Source: Lacrimispora amygdalina
GTDB lineage: Bacteria; Bacillota; Clostridia; Lachnospirales; Lachnospiraceae
Length of the DNA: 64,000 nt
Assembly (NCBI RefSeq): GCF_003432035.1
Contig: NZ_QOHO01000029.1
Location: 1-64,000 of the forward strand
Direction of reading: 5' to 3'
The notes below the pieces were generated by a model. It saw only the letters and a list, made by a program, of their open reading frames with translations, was not told the DNA's origin and did not search any database. The translations under genes and the position numbers were made by a program. Positions 43,740-52,879 of the stretch are shown here, piece by piece (the stretch's first letter is position 1; every line of letters begins with the position of its first letter).

Positions 43740-45220
43740 GCCAAAAATCCCATAACGGTTTCTTTCATATTATCCACATCGCACTCGGTCTGATGAAGAA
43801 CTGGTGCGGTGCGGATTTCTTCAACTGCCTGGGGAATAAAAATTCCGGATACGTTTGATAAACGGTCAATGATTTTAAACTCGTCCTCTGCAGACTTCTC
43901 CCCTTCCAAAGCCTCCAAAACACTTCCGGAAAACTTATAAGGACTGGCTGTAGAGGCGATAACCGTTTTCGTCTCATCCTTTGACTGCTCTTTATACTGA
44001 TGGTATACAGAAGAGGCAACGCCCGTATGAGTATCAATCAGATATCCGGTGCGGTCAAACAGATCTTTAATGGTTCTCTGATTTTCTGCCTCTCCTGCAA
44101 ATCCCCCAATAAAATCCTCCATGAACTTTTTCATGGCTGGTGTAACAGTGTAGCTGCCTGTTTCACTAAGCTCTTTCATAAGTGCTGCATTTTCCTCTGC
44201 ATCACAGCCGGTGCTTAAATAAATGAGGCGTTCTAAGTTGCTGGAAATCAGAATGTCCATGGAAGGGGAACTGGTGAGAATAAAATCTCTGTTTCTGTCA
44301 TAGGTACCTGACTGAAAGAAATCGTAAAGAACTTTATTCTCATTGGAGGCACAGATTAATTTTTCAATGGGAACCCCCATCTGCTTGGCAAGATAAGCGG
44401 CCAGAATGTTGCCAAAATTCCCAGTCGGAACAGCTACATTGATCCGCTCTCCATCAGATATTTCTCCGCCTGACAGCAGCTTCCCATAAGCATACACATA
44501 ATAAACCACCTGAGGCACCAGTCTTCCGATGTTAATGGAATTGGCAGATGATAACTGATAACCTTTCTTTTCCAATTGAGCTGCAAATTCCTTATCTCCG
44601 AAGATTTTTTTCACGCCTGTCTGGGCATCGTCAAAATTGCCGTGAATGGCTGCCACATGGGTATTCGTACCTTTTTGTGTTACCATCTGAAGCTCCTGGA
44701 CACGGCTTACTCCGTTCTTAGGATAAAAAACAATAATCTCCGTTCCTTCCACATCGGCAAATCCAGCCATGGCTGCCTTGCCGGTATCGCCGGATGTAGC
44801 CGTCAGTATCACAATCTTATTCTTTACCTGATTCTTTTTTGCAGCAACTGTCATCAGGTGGGGAAGTATGGAAAGCGCCATATCTTTAAATGCAATGGTA
44901 CTGCCGTGATATAATTCCAGATAATACGCACCATCTGCCTTAGCCAGAGGAGCGATCTCTTCCGTATCAAACTTGCTGTCATATGCACTGTTAATACAGC
45001 CTTTTAATTCCTCCTCTGTATAATCGTTTAGAAACAGCTTCATGACTTCGTAAGCAGTTTCCTGATATGTCAATGTAGAAAGTTCTTTCATGGTCTTGTC
45101 AAGCCTGGGTATAAAGCATGGCATAAACAACCCGCCGTCTGCTGCCAGTCCTTTTAAAATTGCCTGGGAAGCCGTCACATTGGCCTCTTTGCCTCTGGTA
45201 CTCTGATAGGATAATTCCAT
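43736..45220 (-). CDS. thrC: threonine synthase
   Basis: PLP enzyme converting O-phosphohomoserine to threonine. The 494-aa protein contains LELYHGSTIAFKDMALSILPHLM with the PLP lysine (near residue 111), TSGDTGKAAMAGF (phosphate loop) near 142-154, and VPTGNFGNILAAYLAKQMG near 257-275. The long form with an N-terminal extension (YQSTRGKEANVTASQAILKGLAADGGLF) is class I. Start at 45220 follows AAAGGAA; 23 upstream codons in the frame are excluded because they run over the promoter. Confidence 0.95.
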   Translation of the reverse strand: MELSYQSTRGKEANVTASQAILKGLAADGGLFMPCFIPRLDKTMKELSTLTYQETAYEVMKLFLNDYTEEELKGCINSAYDSKFDTEEIAPLAKADGAYYLELYHGSTIAFKDMALSILPHLMTVAAKKNQVKNKIVILTATSGDTGKAAMAGFADVEGTEIIVFYPKNGVSRVQELQMVTQKGTNTHVAAIHGNFDDAQTGVKKIFGDKEFAAQLEKKGYQLSSANSINIGRLVPQVVYYVYAYGKLLSGGEISDGERINVAVPTGNFGNILAAYLAKQMGVPIEKLICASNENKVLYDFFQSGTYDRNRDFILTSSPSMDILISSNLERLIYLSTGCDAEENAALMKELSETGSYTVTPAMKKFMEDFIGGFAGEAENQRTIKDLFDRTGYLIDTHTGVASSVYHQYKEQSKDETKTVIASTASPYKFSGSVLEALEGEKSAEDEFKIIDRLSNVSGIFIPQAVEEIRTAPVLHQTECDVDNMKETVMGFLA

Positions 45221-45279
45221 GGTATCGCGTTCCTTTCTGCTCTCTCTAATTAAGTATGAATCAAAAAAACCTTGCCAGC

Positions 45280-45308
45280 ATTGTAGCACACTTTAATCCC
45301 CTGTGCAA
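45280..45308 (-). promoter_or_regulatory. promoter of thrC
   Basis: Minus-strand TTGCAC (45303-45308), 17-base spacer, TACAAT (45280-45285), 60 bases upstream of the chosen ATG. Confidence 0.6.
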
Positions 45309-45374
45309 GAAAAACAGGCAAAAAAGTTTTCTTATTACGGACATATGTTTTTGTATAGAGGACATTTTCCTGAT

Positions 45375-45403
45375 TTGCATCTCCTGCAATGATGTGATAA
45401 GAT
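45375..45403 (+). promoter_or_regulatory. promoter of sfsA
   Basis: TTGCAT (45375-45380), 17-base spacer, TAAGAT (45398-45403) with TGA just before the -10 (extended). Confidence 0.6.
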
Positions 45404-45437
45404 ACTGTCAGAAATACAGAAAGGAGATGCTGTTACA

Positions 45438-46175
45438 TTGAACTATCCAAATATTGTAAAGGGCAGTTTTATTAACCGTCCCAACCGTTTCATCGCTTAC
45501 GTCCAGATTTTAACAGGAAAAGCGGCAGGAAAGACGGTTGTCTGCCATGTAAAAAATACAGGACGCTGTAAAGAGCTTCTGCTGCCGGGCGTCACAGTAC
45601 TCCTTCAATATCATCCGGAAGCCTCTGTCCTCGGCAGGAAAACAGAATATTCTCTGATTGGGGTCTATAAGGAAAGAGAAGAAGATATACTGTTAATCAA
45701 TATGGATTCCCAGGCTCCCAATCTGGCCGCTTATGAATGGGTTCTGGGTTCGCCCGCCATCCGTGAAGTAAAAAGAGAGGTAACATACGGTCAGTCCCGA
45801 TTTGATCTTGCTTTTCAGTTAATTGAAAAGGACGGCTCCGGAAATATGACGGATATCCCGGCATTCATGGAGGTAAAAGGAGTGACCTTAGAGGAACATA
45901 ACCATGCTCTTTTTCCAGATGCCCCCACAATACGTGGAGTAAAGCATATCGAAGAGCTGATCCATGCGAAAAAAGACGGATATGAAGCATATCTTCTTTT
46001 TGTAATCCAGATGAAAGGAATGACCCGCTTTTCTCCTAACGGGAAAACTCATCCGGAATTCAAAGAAGCTCTGAAAAAGGCCTCTTCTGCAGGAGTTCAC
46101 ATCCTTGCATATGACTGTCAGGTTACGGAGAATTCAATGACTGTGGACCAGCCGGTTCCTGTTTTCATAGACTGA
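45438..46175 (+). CDS. sfsA: SfsA family protein (DNA/RNA nuclease, sugar fermentation stimulation)
   Basis: The 245-aa protein has the SfsA N-terminal OB-like part (KGSFINRPNRFIAYVQ..., CHVKNTGRCKELLLPG) and the PD-(D/E)XK-like core: YGQSRFDLAFQL near residues 112-123, PAFMEVKGVTLEE near 136-148 with Glu and Lys, and FPDAPTIRGVKHIEEL. The start is TTG at 45438, following AAGGAG eleven bases upstream; an ATG nearer the ribosome binding site stops after four codons. SfsA proteins are reported as nucleases, but the physiological role is unsettled. Confidence 0.92.
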   Translation: MNYPNIVKGSFINRPNRFIAYVQILTGKAAGKTVVCHVKNTGRCKELLLPGVTVLLQYHPEASVLGRKTEYSLIGVYKEREEDILLINMDSQAPNLAAYEWVLGSPAIREVKREVTYGQSRFDLAFQLIEKDGSGNMTDIPAFMEVKGVTLEEHNHALFPDAPTIRGVKHIEELIHAKKDGYEAYLLFVIQMKGMTRFSPNGKTHPEFKEALKKASSAGVHILAYDCQVTENSMTVDQPVPVFID

Positions 46176-46190
46176 CCGGGCATCTGCCCC

Positions 46191-46850
46191 TCACTCCAGA
46201 TATAATTCCGGGGTGCGGGACAAAAGCTCCCCGCGGTCAACAATCCGGTATATTCTGCCTTCCTTTTTTATTACACCGTCCCTGCAAAGAGCATTTATAA
46301 TGCGGAATGTCTGGCGGTAACTGGCTCCGATGGATTTTGCCGTATCTGCTAATGTCTCCAGATAAAGACCTTCCTGTTCCGCAAACAGAATATACGCACA
46401 AAGCCGTTCTTCGCAGGTATGAAGAGCAGTAATCACACTCTTTTTAGAACTTCCTAAAAGCTTTAATGCCAGTTCTCTTCCTATCTCATTGATAAAAAGC
46501 AGATTACCTTTTAATTCCTCTTCATATTTTTTATAGGAAAGACCGATGCAGATAAATTCCGTCATTGCACTGATGGTAGCGCTTGCAATGCGGGAACCTG
46601 TCATTAACTCCACATCCCCAATAATTCCCTCTGAAATATAATGGCAAAGCAGGAGAGCCTTCCCATTCGCGGAAGCAGAACAGACCTTTGCTTTCCCTGA
46701 AACAACAAGAAGGAGGTATTCCATCTCCCTGCCTTCCTGTAAGACGGTTTCTCCCGGTGCAAACCGAAGTATAGCGGAACTGCCTATATCCATGTCTGAT
46801 AAATGAAACTGAAAAAGCAAACGTTTTATCCTCTGTTCTGTGATATTCAT
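46191..46850 (-). CDS. Crp/Fnr family transcriptional regulator
   Basis: A 219-aa regulator with an N-terminal cyclic-nucleotide-like beta-roll (about residues 15-115; LRFAPGETVLQEGREMEYLLLVVSGKAKVCS, then EGIIGDVELM) and a C-terminal HTH (about 145-215; LADTAKSIGASYRQTFRIINALCRDGVIKKEG). There is no N-terminal cysteine cluster for an Fnr-type iron-sulfur centre, so it probably senses a small molecule. It resembles E. coli YeiL-type members. Two in-frame ATGs lie at 46856 and 46850; the second has better spacing from GGGAG. Divergent from the DMT transporter. Confidence 0.88.
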   Translation of the reverse strand: MNITEQRIKRLLFQFHLSDMDIGSSAILRFAPGETVLQEGREMEYLLLVVSGKAKVCSASANGKALLLCHYISEGIIGDVELMTGSRIASATISAMTEFICIGLSYKKYEEELKGNLLFINEIGRELALKLLGSSKKSVITALHTCEERLCAYILFAEQEGLYLETLADTAKSIGASYRQTFRIINALCRDGVIKKEGRIYRIVDRGELLSRTPELYLE

Positions 46851-46882
46851 CTTCATTGCTCCCTCTTTCTCTCTTTCTGGGA

Positions 46883-46911
46883 GTATGACATATGTCATAC
46901 CGCTTTGTCAA
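46883..46911. promoter_or_regulatory. 18-bp perfect palindrome between the Crp/Fnr and DMT genes, with the regulator's -35
   Basis: GTATGACATATGTCATAC (46883-46900) is a perfect palindrome of Crp/Fnr operator size. On the minus strand TTGACA (46906-46911) followed by 18 bases and CATACT places it across the spacer and -10 of the regulator gene. On the plus strand it lies just upstream of a candidate -35 TTGTCA (46905-46910) for the DMT gene. This geometry fits autorepression and activation of the transporter. Confidence 0.75.
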
Positions 46912-46952
46912 CGGGATATGCTATGCTTAAAACCGAAATCGGAGGTGATAAT

Positions 46953-47870
46953 ATGTATAATTTTCTCTCACTGCTGGCTGGCGTGATTATTTCGTTTATG
47001 CTTGCAGTCAATGGCGGTCTGACCTCAAAATACGGTATATTTGGAGCTGCTGTCATCATTCATATTGTTGGTGTTTTCTTTGCGCTATTTCTGCTTAAGC
47101 TCCTTCCCTCCTCCAGCCGGAAGACAGATGGAAAAATCTCCTGGTGGCTGTATACCGGCGGAATAATCGGAGTACTGACTACCGCATTTAGTAATTTTGC
47201 TTATGGTAAAATAAGTATAACAGGAATCATAGCTTTAGGACTTTTGGGACAGGCAATCGCTTCCCTTGTCATAGACTGGCTGGGACTCTTTGGAATGACC
47301 AAATATCCGCCGAAAAAGCATATACTGGCAGGAGTGATGGTGGCATTTCTTGGCATTGCCGTCATGTTGAACCATTCATTTTACGGAACTGCACTGCCAG
47401 TATTTATTTCTCTTTTAAGCGGGATTACCGTAGTTCTCTCCCGCACGGTCAATGCGGGCCTGTCGGAACAGACCGGAGCGCTTAAGGGTTCCTTTATCAA
47501 TCATCTGACGGGACTGCCGGTAACACTGATTCTTCTGCTTCTTTTAGGAAGAAATGAAGCAGTTTTTAAAGGGGGTATACCTTCTCATCATGTTTGGATT
47601 TACCTGGGAGGAATTTTAGGAGTTATCACTGTTCTGCTTTTTAATGTAACGGTTCCCAAAATACCTTCATTCAGACTTACACTCTTATCCTTCACCGGGC
47701 AGATTTTTACCGGCATATTACTGGATCTGATCACACAGAAAGGTTTTACAATGGCCACCTTTTCCGGCGGTCTTCTGGTCGCCGCAGGCGTAGGAATTAC
47801 CATGGCAGGAGAACAATTCTCCTTGCTAGTTATAAATAAATTTCCTGCCTCTGGTAAATCCGGCTTATAA
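46953..47870 (+). CDS. DMT superfamily transporter, YdcZ (DUF606) type, two-repeat form
   Basis: A 305-aa integral membrane protein with about ten hydrophobic helices. It comprises two similar halves (AGVIISFMLAVNGGLTSKYGIFGAAVIIH... and LLSGITVVLSRTVNAGLSEQTGALKGSFINHLTG), each like a single YdcZ protein. The start at 46953 has GGAGGTGATAAT directly upstream; the 50 codons before it in the frame cover the regulator's promoter and are excluded. Substrate unknown. Probably controlled by the divergent Crp/Fnr regulator. Confidence 0.87.
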   Translation: MYNFLSLLAGVIISFMLAVNGGLTSKYGIFGAAVIIHIVGVFFALFLLKLLPSSSRKTDGKISWWLYTGGIIGVLTTAFSNFAYGKISITGIIALGLLGQAIASLVIDWLGLFGMTKYPPKKHILAGVMVAFLGIAVMLNHSFYGTALPVFISLLSGITVVLSRTVNAGLSEQTGALKGSFINHLTGLPVTLILLLLLGRNEAVFKGGIPSHHVWIYLGGILGVITVLLFNVTVPKIPSFRLTLLSFTGQIFTGILLDLITQKGFTMATFSGGLLVAAGVGITMAGEQFSLLVINKFPASGKSGL

Positions 47871-47874
47871 GTTA

Positions 47875-47938
47875 AAAACAGGATAGAAACTTAAAAATCT
47901 GTGCCGTATACAGATTTTTCCTGCTTCTATCCTGTTTT
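47875..47938. terminator. bidirectional terminator with nested stems
   Basis: AAAACAGGATAGAA (47875-47888) pairs with TTCTATCCTGTTTT (47925-47938), enclosing a second stem AAAAATCTGT/ACAGATTTTT. It separates the convergent DMT gene and TPM operon. Confidence 0.9.
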
Positions 47939-47979
47939 ACCAAGTTTGATTATTCATAACCGTTTCCTGCTGCTTTATG

Positions 47980-48864
47980 TTAAAATCTTCTGCCTCCGCC
48001 TCCCATGGTGCGGCCGGAGTTTGTATGAGTAGTACTTCTCCCTGAGGATGACATGCCGCCTGAAGGCCGATTTCCTCCTGTGTTACGCGGTATGATTACG
48101 TGGGTTACACTGGTGTTCACTAAATTGTCATTCCGGCTTGAATAATGGAATTCACAATCTGCCCGGTAGGCCATCAGGGAATTGCGCGCTCTTCCTCTCT
48201 CTTTTCCCATCGAATACCGGCTCATCACACCGCCGCACACTGCTGCGCCGGATGCAGCTGCAATTAACACTGCCAAAGCAGCTTCATACCATTGTATACT
48301 GCGGTAAACACTTATTTTTCCCGTATCCGCATCGTAATTATACTGTCCTCCTGGTATTCCTTCCCGGTAATACTTCATCACTCCGTCCAGGTAAGTCCTG
48401 GCACAGGCAGCATAATCACCCTGGCTGATTTGTTTATATGCATCATCAAGAATCGAATTCCACCTCTTATCGGTCAAAAACCGGTTCATCTTACCTACAG
48501 GAAGAATATACATCTCCCGGTTATCCATATCTATTAAAAATAAAACACCACGGTAGTCACTTCCCACTCCGAATTTTCTTTCAATATAGAAGTTTTCCGC
48601 ATACTCTTTTGCTGTTCTTCCCCCGGCATCATCGGCAGTTGCTATCACCACATCCATATTCATCTCTTTTTTCATAGACTGGATTGTGGTTTCAAATTCC
48701 TTCTTCTGATCCGCCGTGAAAAGACCTGCATCATCAAAAACCCTGGTTTCGTTACTGCTGGTTTCCTGATTCTGTGCAGCATAAGCCACCGGCATTCTTC
48801 CAAATAACAGAAGCACAGTATATAAAAATATTAAAATTCCGGAAAAAAGTTTTGTTATCCTCAT
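47980..48864 (-). CDS. TPM domain membrane protein (YdjH/YgcG-like)
   Basis: A 294-aa exported membrane protein: signal peptide (about 1-30), TPM domain (about 40-165) with RVFDDAGLFTADQKKEFETTIQSMKKEMNMDVVIATADDAGGRTAKEYAENFYIERKFG and YRGVLFLIDMDNREMYI, one TM (about 193-216, WYEAALAVLIAAASGAAVCGG) and a Gly/Ser/Arg-rich cytoplasmic tail ending GGGGRRF. The ATG overlaps the preceding stop in ATGA. Order and makeup match B. subtilis YdjH, the membrane partner of the SPFH protein YdjI. Confidence 0.85.
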   Translation of the reverse strand: MRITKLFSGILIFLYTVLLLFGRMPVAYAAQNQETSSNETRVFDDAGLFTADQKKEFETTIQSMKKEMNMDVVIATADDAGGRTAKEYAENFYIERKFGVGSDYRGVLFLIDMDNREMYILPVGKMNRFLTDKRWNSILDDAYKQISQGDYAACARTYLDGVMKYYREGIPGGQYNYDADTGKISVYRSIQWYEAALAVLIAAASGAAVCGGVMSRYSMGKERGRARNSLMAYRADCEFHYSSRNDNLVNTSVTHVIIPRNTGGNRPSGGMSSSGRSTTHTNSGRTMGGGGRRF

Positions 48865-49904
48865 ATAAAATACCCCACAAGCAGCATCAAAAGACACACA
48901 GGAACAAATACCTGGGCAAAGAGAAGCATCAGCTTACCTTTGTCTACCGGAAGCTCACCGCATACTTTTCCGGTCTGTCCGTTAATCGTAAAATAATAAA
49001 TCCGATTTCTGCTCCCATCATTATAAGTAAGTGTCCACACTGGTAGAAGTGCATATTCCCAGGTCTCATCTTCTAACCGGATATCCTGATTCTGGACTCT
49101 TACGTGATCATAAGACGAAATGCTGTTACGCAGGGTATCTTCTGCAAAGTTCCTGATTTCGGTCTTTAGCTCTTCCGTAAACTCCTGGTTCTCCATATCC
49201 CGCCGCTCTGCTACAAAACCGGAAAGATACCCCATTTGAAAGGGTTTTAATTTGTCAGTCTCAAAAGGCAGAACTCCTTCAACAAGTTTACGGTTTGCTT
49301 TCTTTAGTGCATTGCGCGGTACATATTTCACAGGCATGGAACCGGACCGGTGTACTTCATATGTCTGGGTCTCCGTATATCTTCTGTCACCGCTTTCCCA
49401 TACCCGGATCCGTTCCCCACTCGCCTCCACGCTTCCCTGAGTCGTACAACTATATAAAAGATACGGAAAATATACGCCAGTGATCTTTTCAATCTGATCC
49501 TCACTGTAAAATGCTTTAGGAACATACCGCTTCTTTTTCATCCAGTCCCGGAATACTTCCACCGCCTCTTTCTTTCCATAAGAAAAGGGAATGACATAAT
49601 CCGGGTGAAACTCCCCGCTCAGCCGTCCGGACAATATGACCGGATTATGGCAGTAATAACAAAATGATGCCGCAGTGGTATTATCTGTTACAATTTCAGC
49701 TCCGCAGCTGGGGCAGGTGTATAGTAACGTCTCTGCCTTCCCAGATGATTCTTTCTTTTCTTCCTGCGTTTTTTCTTCCTCATTCATGAATGCATCCTGG
49801 GCAAATTCAGATAAACAGTATTCGCAGGCATATTTCTGCTTTTGAGGATTAAACTTTAACGGTCCCCCGCAGTTGGGACACTTATATGAAATGATCTCAC
49901 TCAT
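48861..49904 (-). CDS. zinc-ribbon membrane protein (YdjG-like)
   Basis: A 347-aa protein with two N-terminal zinc ribbons: CPNC...CEYC near residues 9-30 and CPSC...CYYC near 64-86, joined by a Glu/Lys-rich linker. A long middle region (about 100-315) has FHPDYVIPFSYGKKEAVEVFRDWM and ITGVYFPYLLYSC, resembling proteins often mis-annotated as helicase PriA zinc fingers. One C-terminal TM (about 322-345) ends the protein. Translationally coupled on both sides by four-base ATGA overlaps. Resembles B. subtilis YdjG. Confidence 0.83.
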   Translation of the reverse strand: MSEIISYKCPNCGGPLKFNPQKQKYACEYCLSEFAQDAFMNEEEKTQEEKKESSGKAETLLYTCPSCGAEIVTDNTTAASFCYYCHNPVILSGRLSGEFHPDYVIPFSYGKKEAVEVFRDWMKKKRYVPKAFYSEDQIEKITGVYFPYLLYSCTTQGSVEASGERIRVWESGDRRYTETQTYEVHRSGSMPVKYVPRNALKKANRKLVEGVLPFETDKLKPFQMGYLSGFVAERRDMENQEFTEELKTEIRNFAEDTLRNSISSYDHVRVQNQDIRLEDETWEYALLPVWTLTYNDGSRNRIYYFTINGQTGKVCGELPVDKGKLMLLFAQVFVPVCLLMLLVGYFI

Positions 49905-51070
49905 GGCCTTGGCTTTCCGCATTCAGAACAGAATTTACCGGTGTTAACCGCTCCGCACCCGCAGGTCCATGGACCCTCCGGCTTTTTACTTCCGCATTCC
50001 GGACAGAACTTTCCTGTGTTAACACTGCCGCAGCTGCAGGTCCATGTCTCCTGTGCACCTGCACTCTTCGCTGCCTGATTCATCTGCATATGGTTTGCAT
50101 TGGCCGCTGACGCAGCACCCATGAATCCACCCGCTGTATTCATTCCCATACCCATGCCCATAAAGCCTGCCAAAGATCCGTTCGCATTGCTTCCGGCTGC
50201 TTCTATTCCCCTGGCTGCCGCCCCCTGTACATAACCTTCCCGCACACCTGGATCGCTGAGCATTGCTCCCTGATTTCTCATCTGGATTAAAGCTTTTGAT
50301 TCTTCATCGTAGGAGATGCTTGCAATTCCCACGGACTGGATTTCCATTCCTCTTCCGGATCTCCACTGGTCATCTAACACATTGGCCATATACTGCCCCA
50401 GTTCTCTTCCCTTTGAGGATACATAAGAAATACGGATTCCATCTGCAGACATCTGATTGATGGAAGACTGGAGCGCTTCTAAAAACTCCGATAAATACTG
50501 CCCGTTAATGTCCTCTACCTCAACATGCTCTGCATTCTTTGGCACAGCTTCTGCATAAAAAAGGATAGGATCTGTCACTTTAATGGAATACGTACCATGA
50601 GCTCTTAAAAACAGCTCCGCATTATAAAACTGGTCAAAATAATTAATGGGATTGGGTGTACCAAACTTGATTCCCTTGATTTCCTGGAGATTAATGAAAT
50701 ATACTTTCTGGGAGGTAGGTGTCTGACCTCCAAACCGGACACGGTCAAAGGATTCGCTTACTGCTTCCTTTAGCTGCCCGTTAAAAAGAGATGGCATGGA
50801 GGAATTTTTTACGGTAAAATAGCCTGGTTCTCCTGTATAATCAATCACCTTTCCTCCGTCAACCAAAAGCATAAACTGGTTGGGATAAACATGAATGACG
50901 GACCCGTCTGATACCGTATTATCCGTTCCCTTTGTATTGGATCCCTTCCGGACCTTTACCCCGCTGGTAAATATGGTCTGGTCTCCCATACTGCCTGCCT
51001 CTATCACTTCCAGCCACTGGTCTGCCAGTGAGCCTCCGATTGCTGAAGTCAATGCTTTCACAATTCCCAT
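49901..51070 (-). CDS. SPFH/Band 7 protein with duplicated C-terminal zinc ribbon (YdjI-like)
   Basis: A 389-aa cytoplasmic SPFH-domain protein (residues about 20-260; NSMPSLFNGQLKEAVSESFDRVRFG, GRELGQYMANVLDDQWRSGRGMEIQSVGIASISYDEES), a Gly/Ala/Met-rich linker, and two tandem, nearly identical zinc ribbons at the end (CxCG..NTGKFCPECG and CGCG..NTGKFCSECG). SPFH proteins build membrane-bound rings and scaffolds. In B. subtilis YdjI cooperates with YdjG, YdjH and PspA; no PspA gene is present here. A strong AAAGGAGGA ribosome binding site precedes the ATG. Confidence 0.87.
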   Translation of the reverse strand: MGIVKALTSAIGGSLADQWLEVIEAGSMGDQTIFTSGVKVRKGSNTKGTDNTVSDGSVIHVYPNQFMLLVDGGKVIDYTGEPGYFTVKNSSMPSLFNGQLKEAVSESFDRVRFGGQTPTSQKVYFINLQEIKGIKFGTPNPINYFDQFYNAELFLRAHGTYSIKVTDPILFYAEAVPKNAEHVEVEDINGQYLSEFLEALQSSINQMSADGIRISYVSSKGRELGQYMANVLDDQWRSGRGMEIQSVGIASISYDEESKALIQMRNQGAMLSDPGVREGYVQGAAARGIEAAGSNANGSLAGFMGMGMGMNTAGGFMGAASAANANHMQMNQAAKSAGAQETWTCSCGSVNTGKFCPECGSKKPEGPWTCGCGAVNTGKFCSECGKPRP

Positions 51071-51100
51071 TCCGATTCCTCCTTTAGAATTTTATTTCAT

Positions 51101-51106
51101 ATTATA
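51101..51106 (-). promoter_or_regulatory. possible internal promoter of the SPFH operon
   Basis: A perfect minus-strand TATAAT lies in the 56-base gap between nfo and the SPFH gene. The -35 region is weak. The trio may therefore have its own promoter in addition to read-through from nfo. Confidence 0.35.
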
Positions 51107-51126
51107 CTGCATATATGATACTCTGG

Positions 51127-51954
51127 CTATCCTTTGCCGCGCATCATGGCAATTTCTTTTGCATATCCAGGTAAATCATTGGGAGTTTCCAGATAGAACG
51201 GCAGGTTTTTAAGGCTTGGATGTTCCACAATCCGTTTTAACGCATCAAATCCAATCATTCCCTGTCCAATTGCCGCATGCCGGTCCTTGTGGGAACCAAG
51301 GGGATTTAAACTGTCATTTAAATGAATGGCCTTCAACTTAGACAGTCCGATAATCCGGTCAAATTCATGAAGAACCCCGTCTAAATCTCCGGCAATATCG
51401 TAGCCTGCATCCCAAATATGACAGGTATCCAGACAGACTCCCATACATTCTTTCTCCCTGACCCGGTCGAGAATTTCACGCAGCTCTTCAAATGTTTTTC
51501 CAACCTCACTGCCCTTACCTGACATGGTTTCCAATAAAACCGTGGTTTTCTGATCCGGTTCTAAAATCTGGTTCAGCATAAGAGAAATATAATGGATCCC
51601 AGCTTCCGTCCCCTGACCGGTATGGCTTCCGGGGTGAAAGTTATAGCAGTTTCCCGGAATATACTCCATCCGTTCTAAATCATCCCTCATGGTATCTCTG
51701 GCCAGTGTTCTTAACCCTTCGTCTGCAGAGCAGGCATTAAGTGTGTAGGGAGCATGAGCCAGAATTCTGTTAATACCATGCTCCTCTGCAAAAGAGAGAA
51801 AATGCCGGATACCCTCCGGGTCAATCTTTTTGGCTTTGGTACCTCTGGGATTTCTTGTAAAAAACTGAAATGTATCCGCACCAATCTTCACAGCCTCCTT
51901 GCCCATGGCAAGAAACCCTTTGGAAGAAGAAAGATGACAGCCGATTGTCAGCAT
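51127..51954 (-). CDS. nfo: deoxyribonuclease IV (AP endonuclease)
   Basis: Zinc-dependent endonuclease cutting at abasic sites in base excision repair. The 275-aa product starts [13 protein letters not shown], with AHAPYTLN near residues 64-71, [11 protein letters not shown] near 101-111, [13 protein letters not shown] near 140-152, [15 protein letters not shown] near 172-186, HLNDS near 216 and ETPND near 257: all AP-endonuclease 2 metal ligands are seen. It begins 13 bases after the ABC permease gene. Confidence 0.95.
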   Translation of the reverse strand: MLTIGCHLSSSKGFLAMGKEAVKIGADTFQFFTRNPRGTKAKKIDPEGIRHFLSFAEEHGINRILAHAPYTLNACSADEGLRTLARDTMRDDLERMEYIPGNCYNFHPGSHTGQGTEAGIHYISLMLNQILEPDQKTTVLLETMSGKGSEVGKTFEELREILDRVREKECMGVCLDTCHIWDAGYDIAGDLDGVLHEFDRIIGLSKLKAIHLNDSLNPLGSHKDRHAAIGQGMIGFDALKRIVEHPSLKNLPFYLETPNDLPGYAKEIAMMRGKG

Positions 51955-51967
51955 AAAATTCTCCTTC

Positions 51968-52879
51968 CTATTTTCTTCTCATTTTTCTTCGCTTCGACTG
52001 GCCAACCCCTCTGACTGCAATAAAAATAAATATGGCTGCCAGAAGAAGCTGGATTAAGATGCTAAGAAGCACCCAGTTCTCCATGATAAAGTTATCCGGA
52101 TGAGGTCCAAACCAGGTATTTAAGCTGTTAATCACCTGATTATCACCTGCCTGGCGGTTAATCATGACATAAAAGGTTGCCACCGGATTTAAAAGAAGCA
52201 GATACAGCCATGCCCCGGAACTGGCCTGATCGGTCACTCCGTTTATACTTGATACGTATGAGCTGTTTACATTCATTCTTGCCAGTGACAGCATAAATAT
52301 ATTCACTGCATAAGTTCCGGCTCCTATAAAAACCAATACTCCATAGCTCACCACAGTGGCAACAGTAGACCGTTTGAACAGGGAGGAAAAACAGATTCCC
52401 ATGCTTCCGCAAAGAAGTGCCACTGTCAGGTAACACAGCAGTAAAAGAAACACATCGTAAACCATCACTCCGCCGTATACAAAAGAAACTGCAAGCAAAG
52501 GGAAGCTGGATACGACCATTAAAAACATGGTGCTGAAAGACGATAAAAGCTTCCCCCAGATAATTTCTGACGGCTTCATGGTGGTAGTCATCAGAATATC
52601 AAGAGTCTGCCTCTCTCTTTCACCGCTTATGCTTCCCGCAGTGAGTGCCGGCATGATAAACATCAGAAGGACAAATTCCACGACTGCAACAAATACGTAT
52701 AAATTGATAAAAGAAGAATACTGGATCTCAGCCGTCAGTTTCACCCGTTCTACTACGGAATACATATTCAGCAGAATTACCAGAGCCAGTATGGAGTTAA
52801 AAATCACCAGAATCAGTGCCAGACGGAAGCTTCTGGCGCTGACCATTGTCTCCCGTTTATAAACCGGATTCATTTTCAT
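51968..52879 (-). CDS. ABC transporter permease (ABC-2 type)
   Basis: A 303-aa membrane protein with six hydrophobic segments ([34 protein letters not shown] opens the first). The [30 protein letters not shown] block near residues 80-110 is the ABC-2 permease coupling motif. It begins inside the ATPase gene (23-base overlap), with the ATG at 52879; ATG at 52873 is an alternative. Works with the adjacent ATPase and 830-aa membrane protein; it does not look like a resistance exporter of known type. Confidence 0.88.
   Translation of the reverse strand: MKMNPVYKRETMVSARSFRLALILVIFNSILALVILLNMYSVVERVKLTAEIQYSSFINLYVFVAVVEFVLLMFIMPALTAGSISGERERQTLDILMTTTMKPSEIIWGKLLSSFSTMFLMVVSSFPLLAVSFVYGGVMVYDVFLLLLCYLTVALLCGSMGICFSSLFKRSTVATVVSYGVLVFIGAGTYAVNIFMLSLARMNVNSSYVSSINGVTDQASSGAWLYLLLLNPVATFYVMINRQAGDNQVINSLNTWFGPHPDNFIMENWVLLSILIQLLLAAIFIFIAVRGVGQSKRRKMRRK

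Noticed and set aside
45221-45437. T-box or threonine leader attenuator before thrC
   Set aside because: The leader is too short and has no T-box sequence, specifier stem or run of threonine codons; a plain sigma-A promoter is visible.
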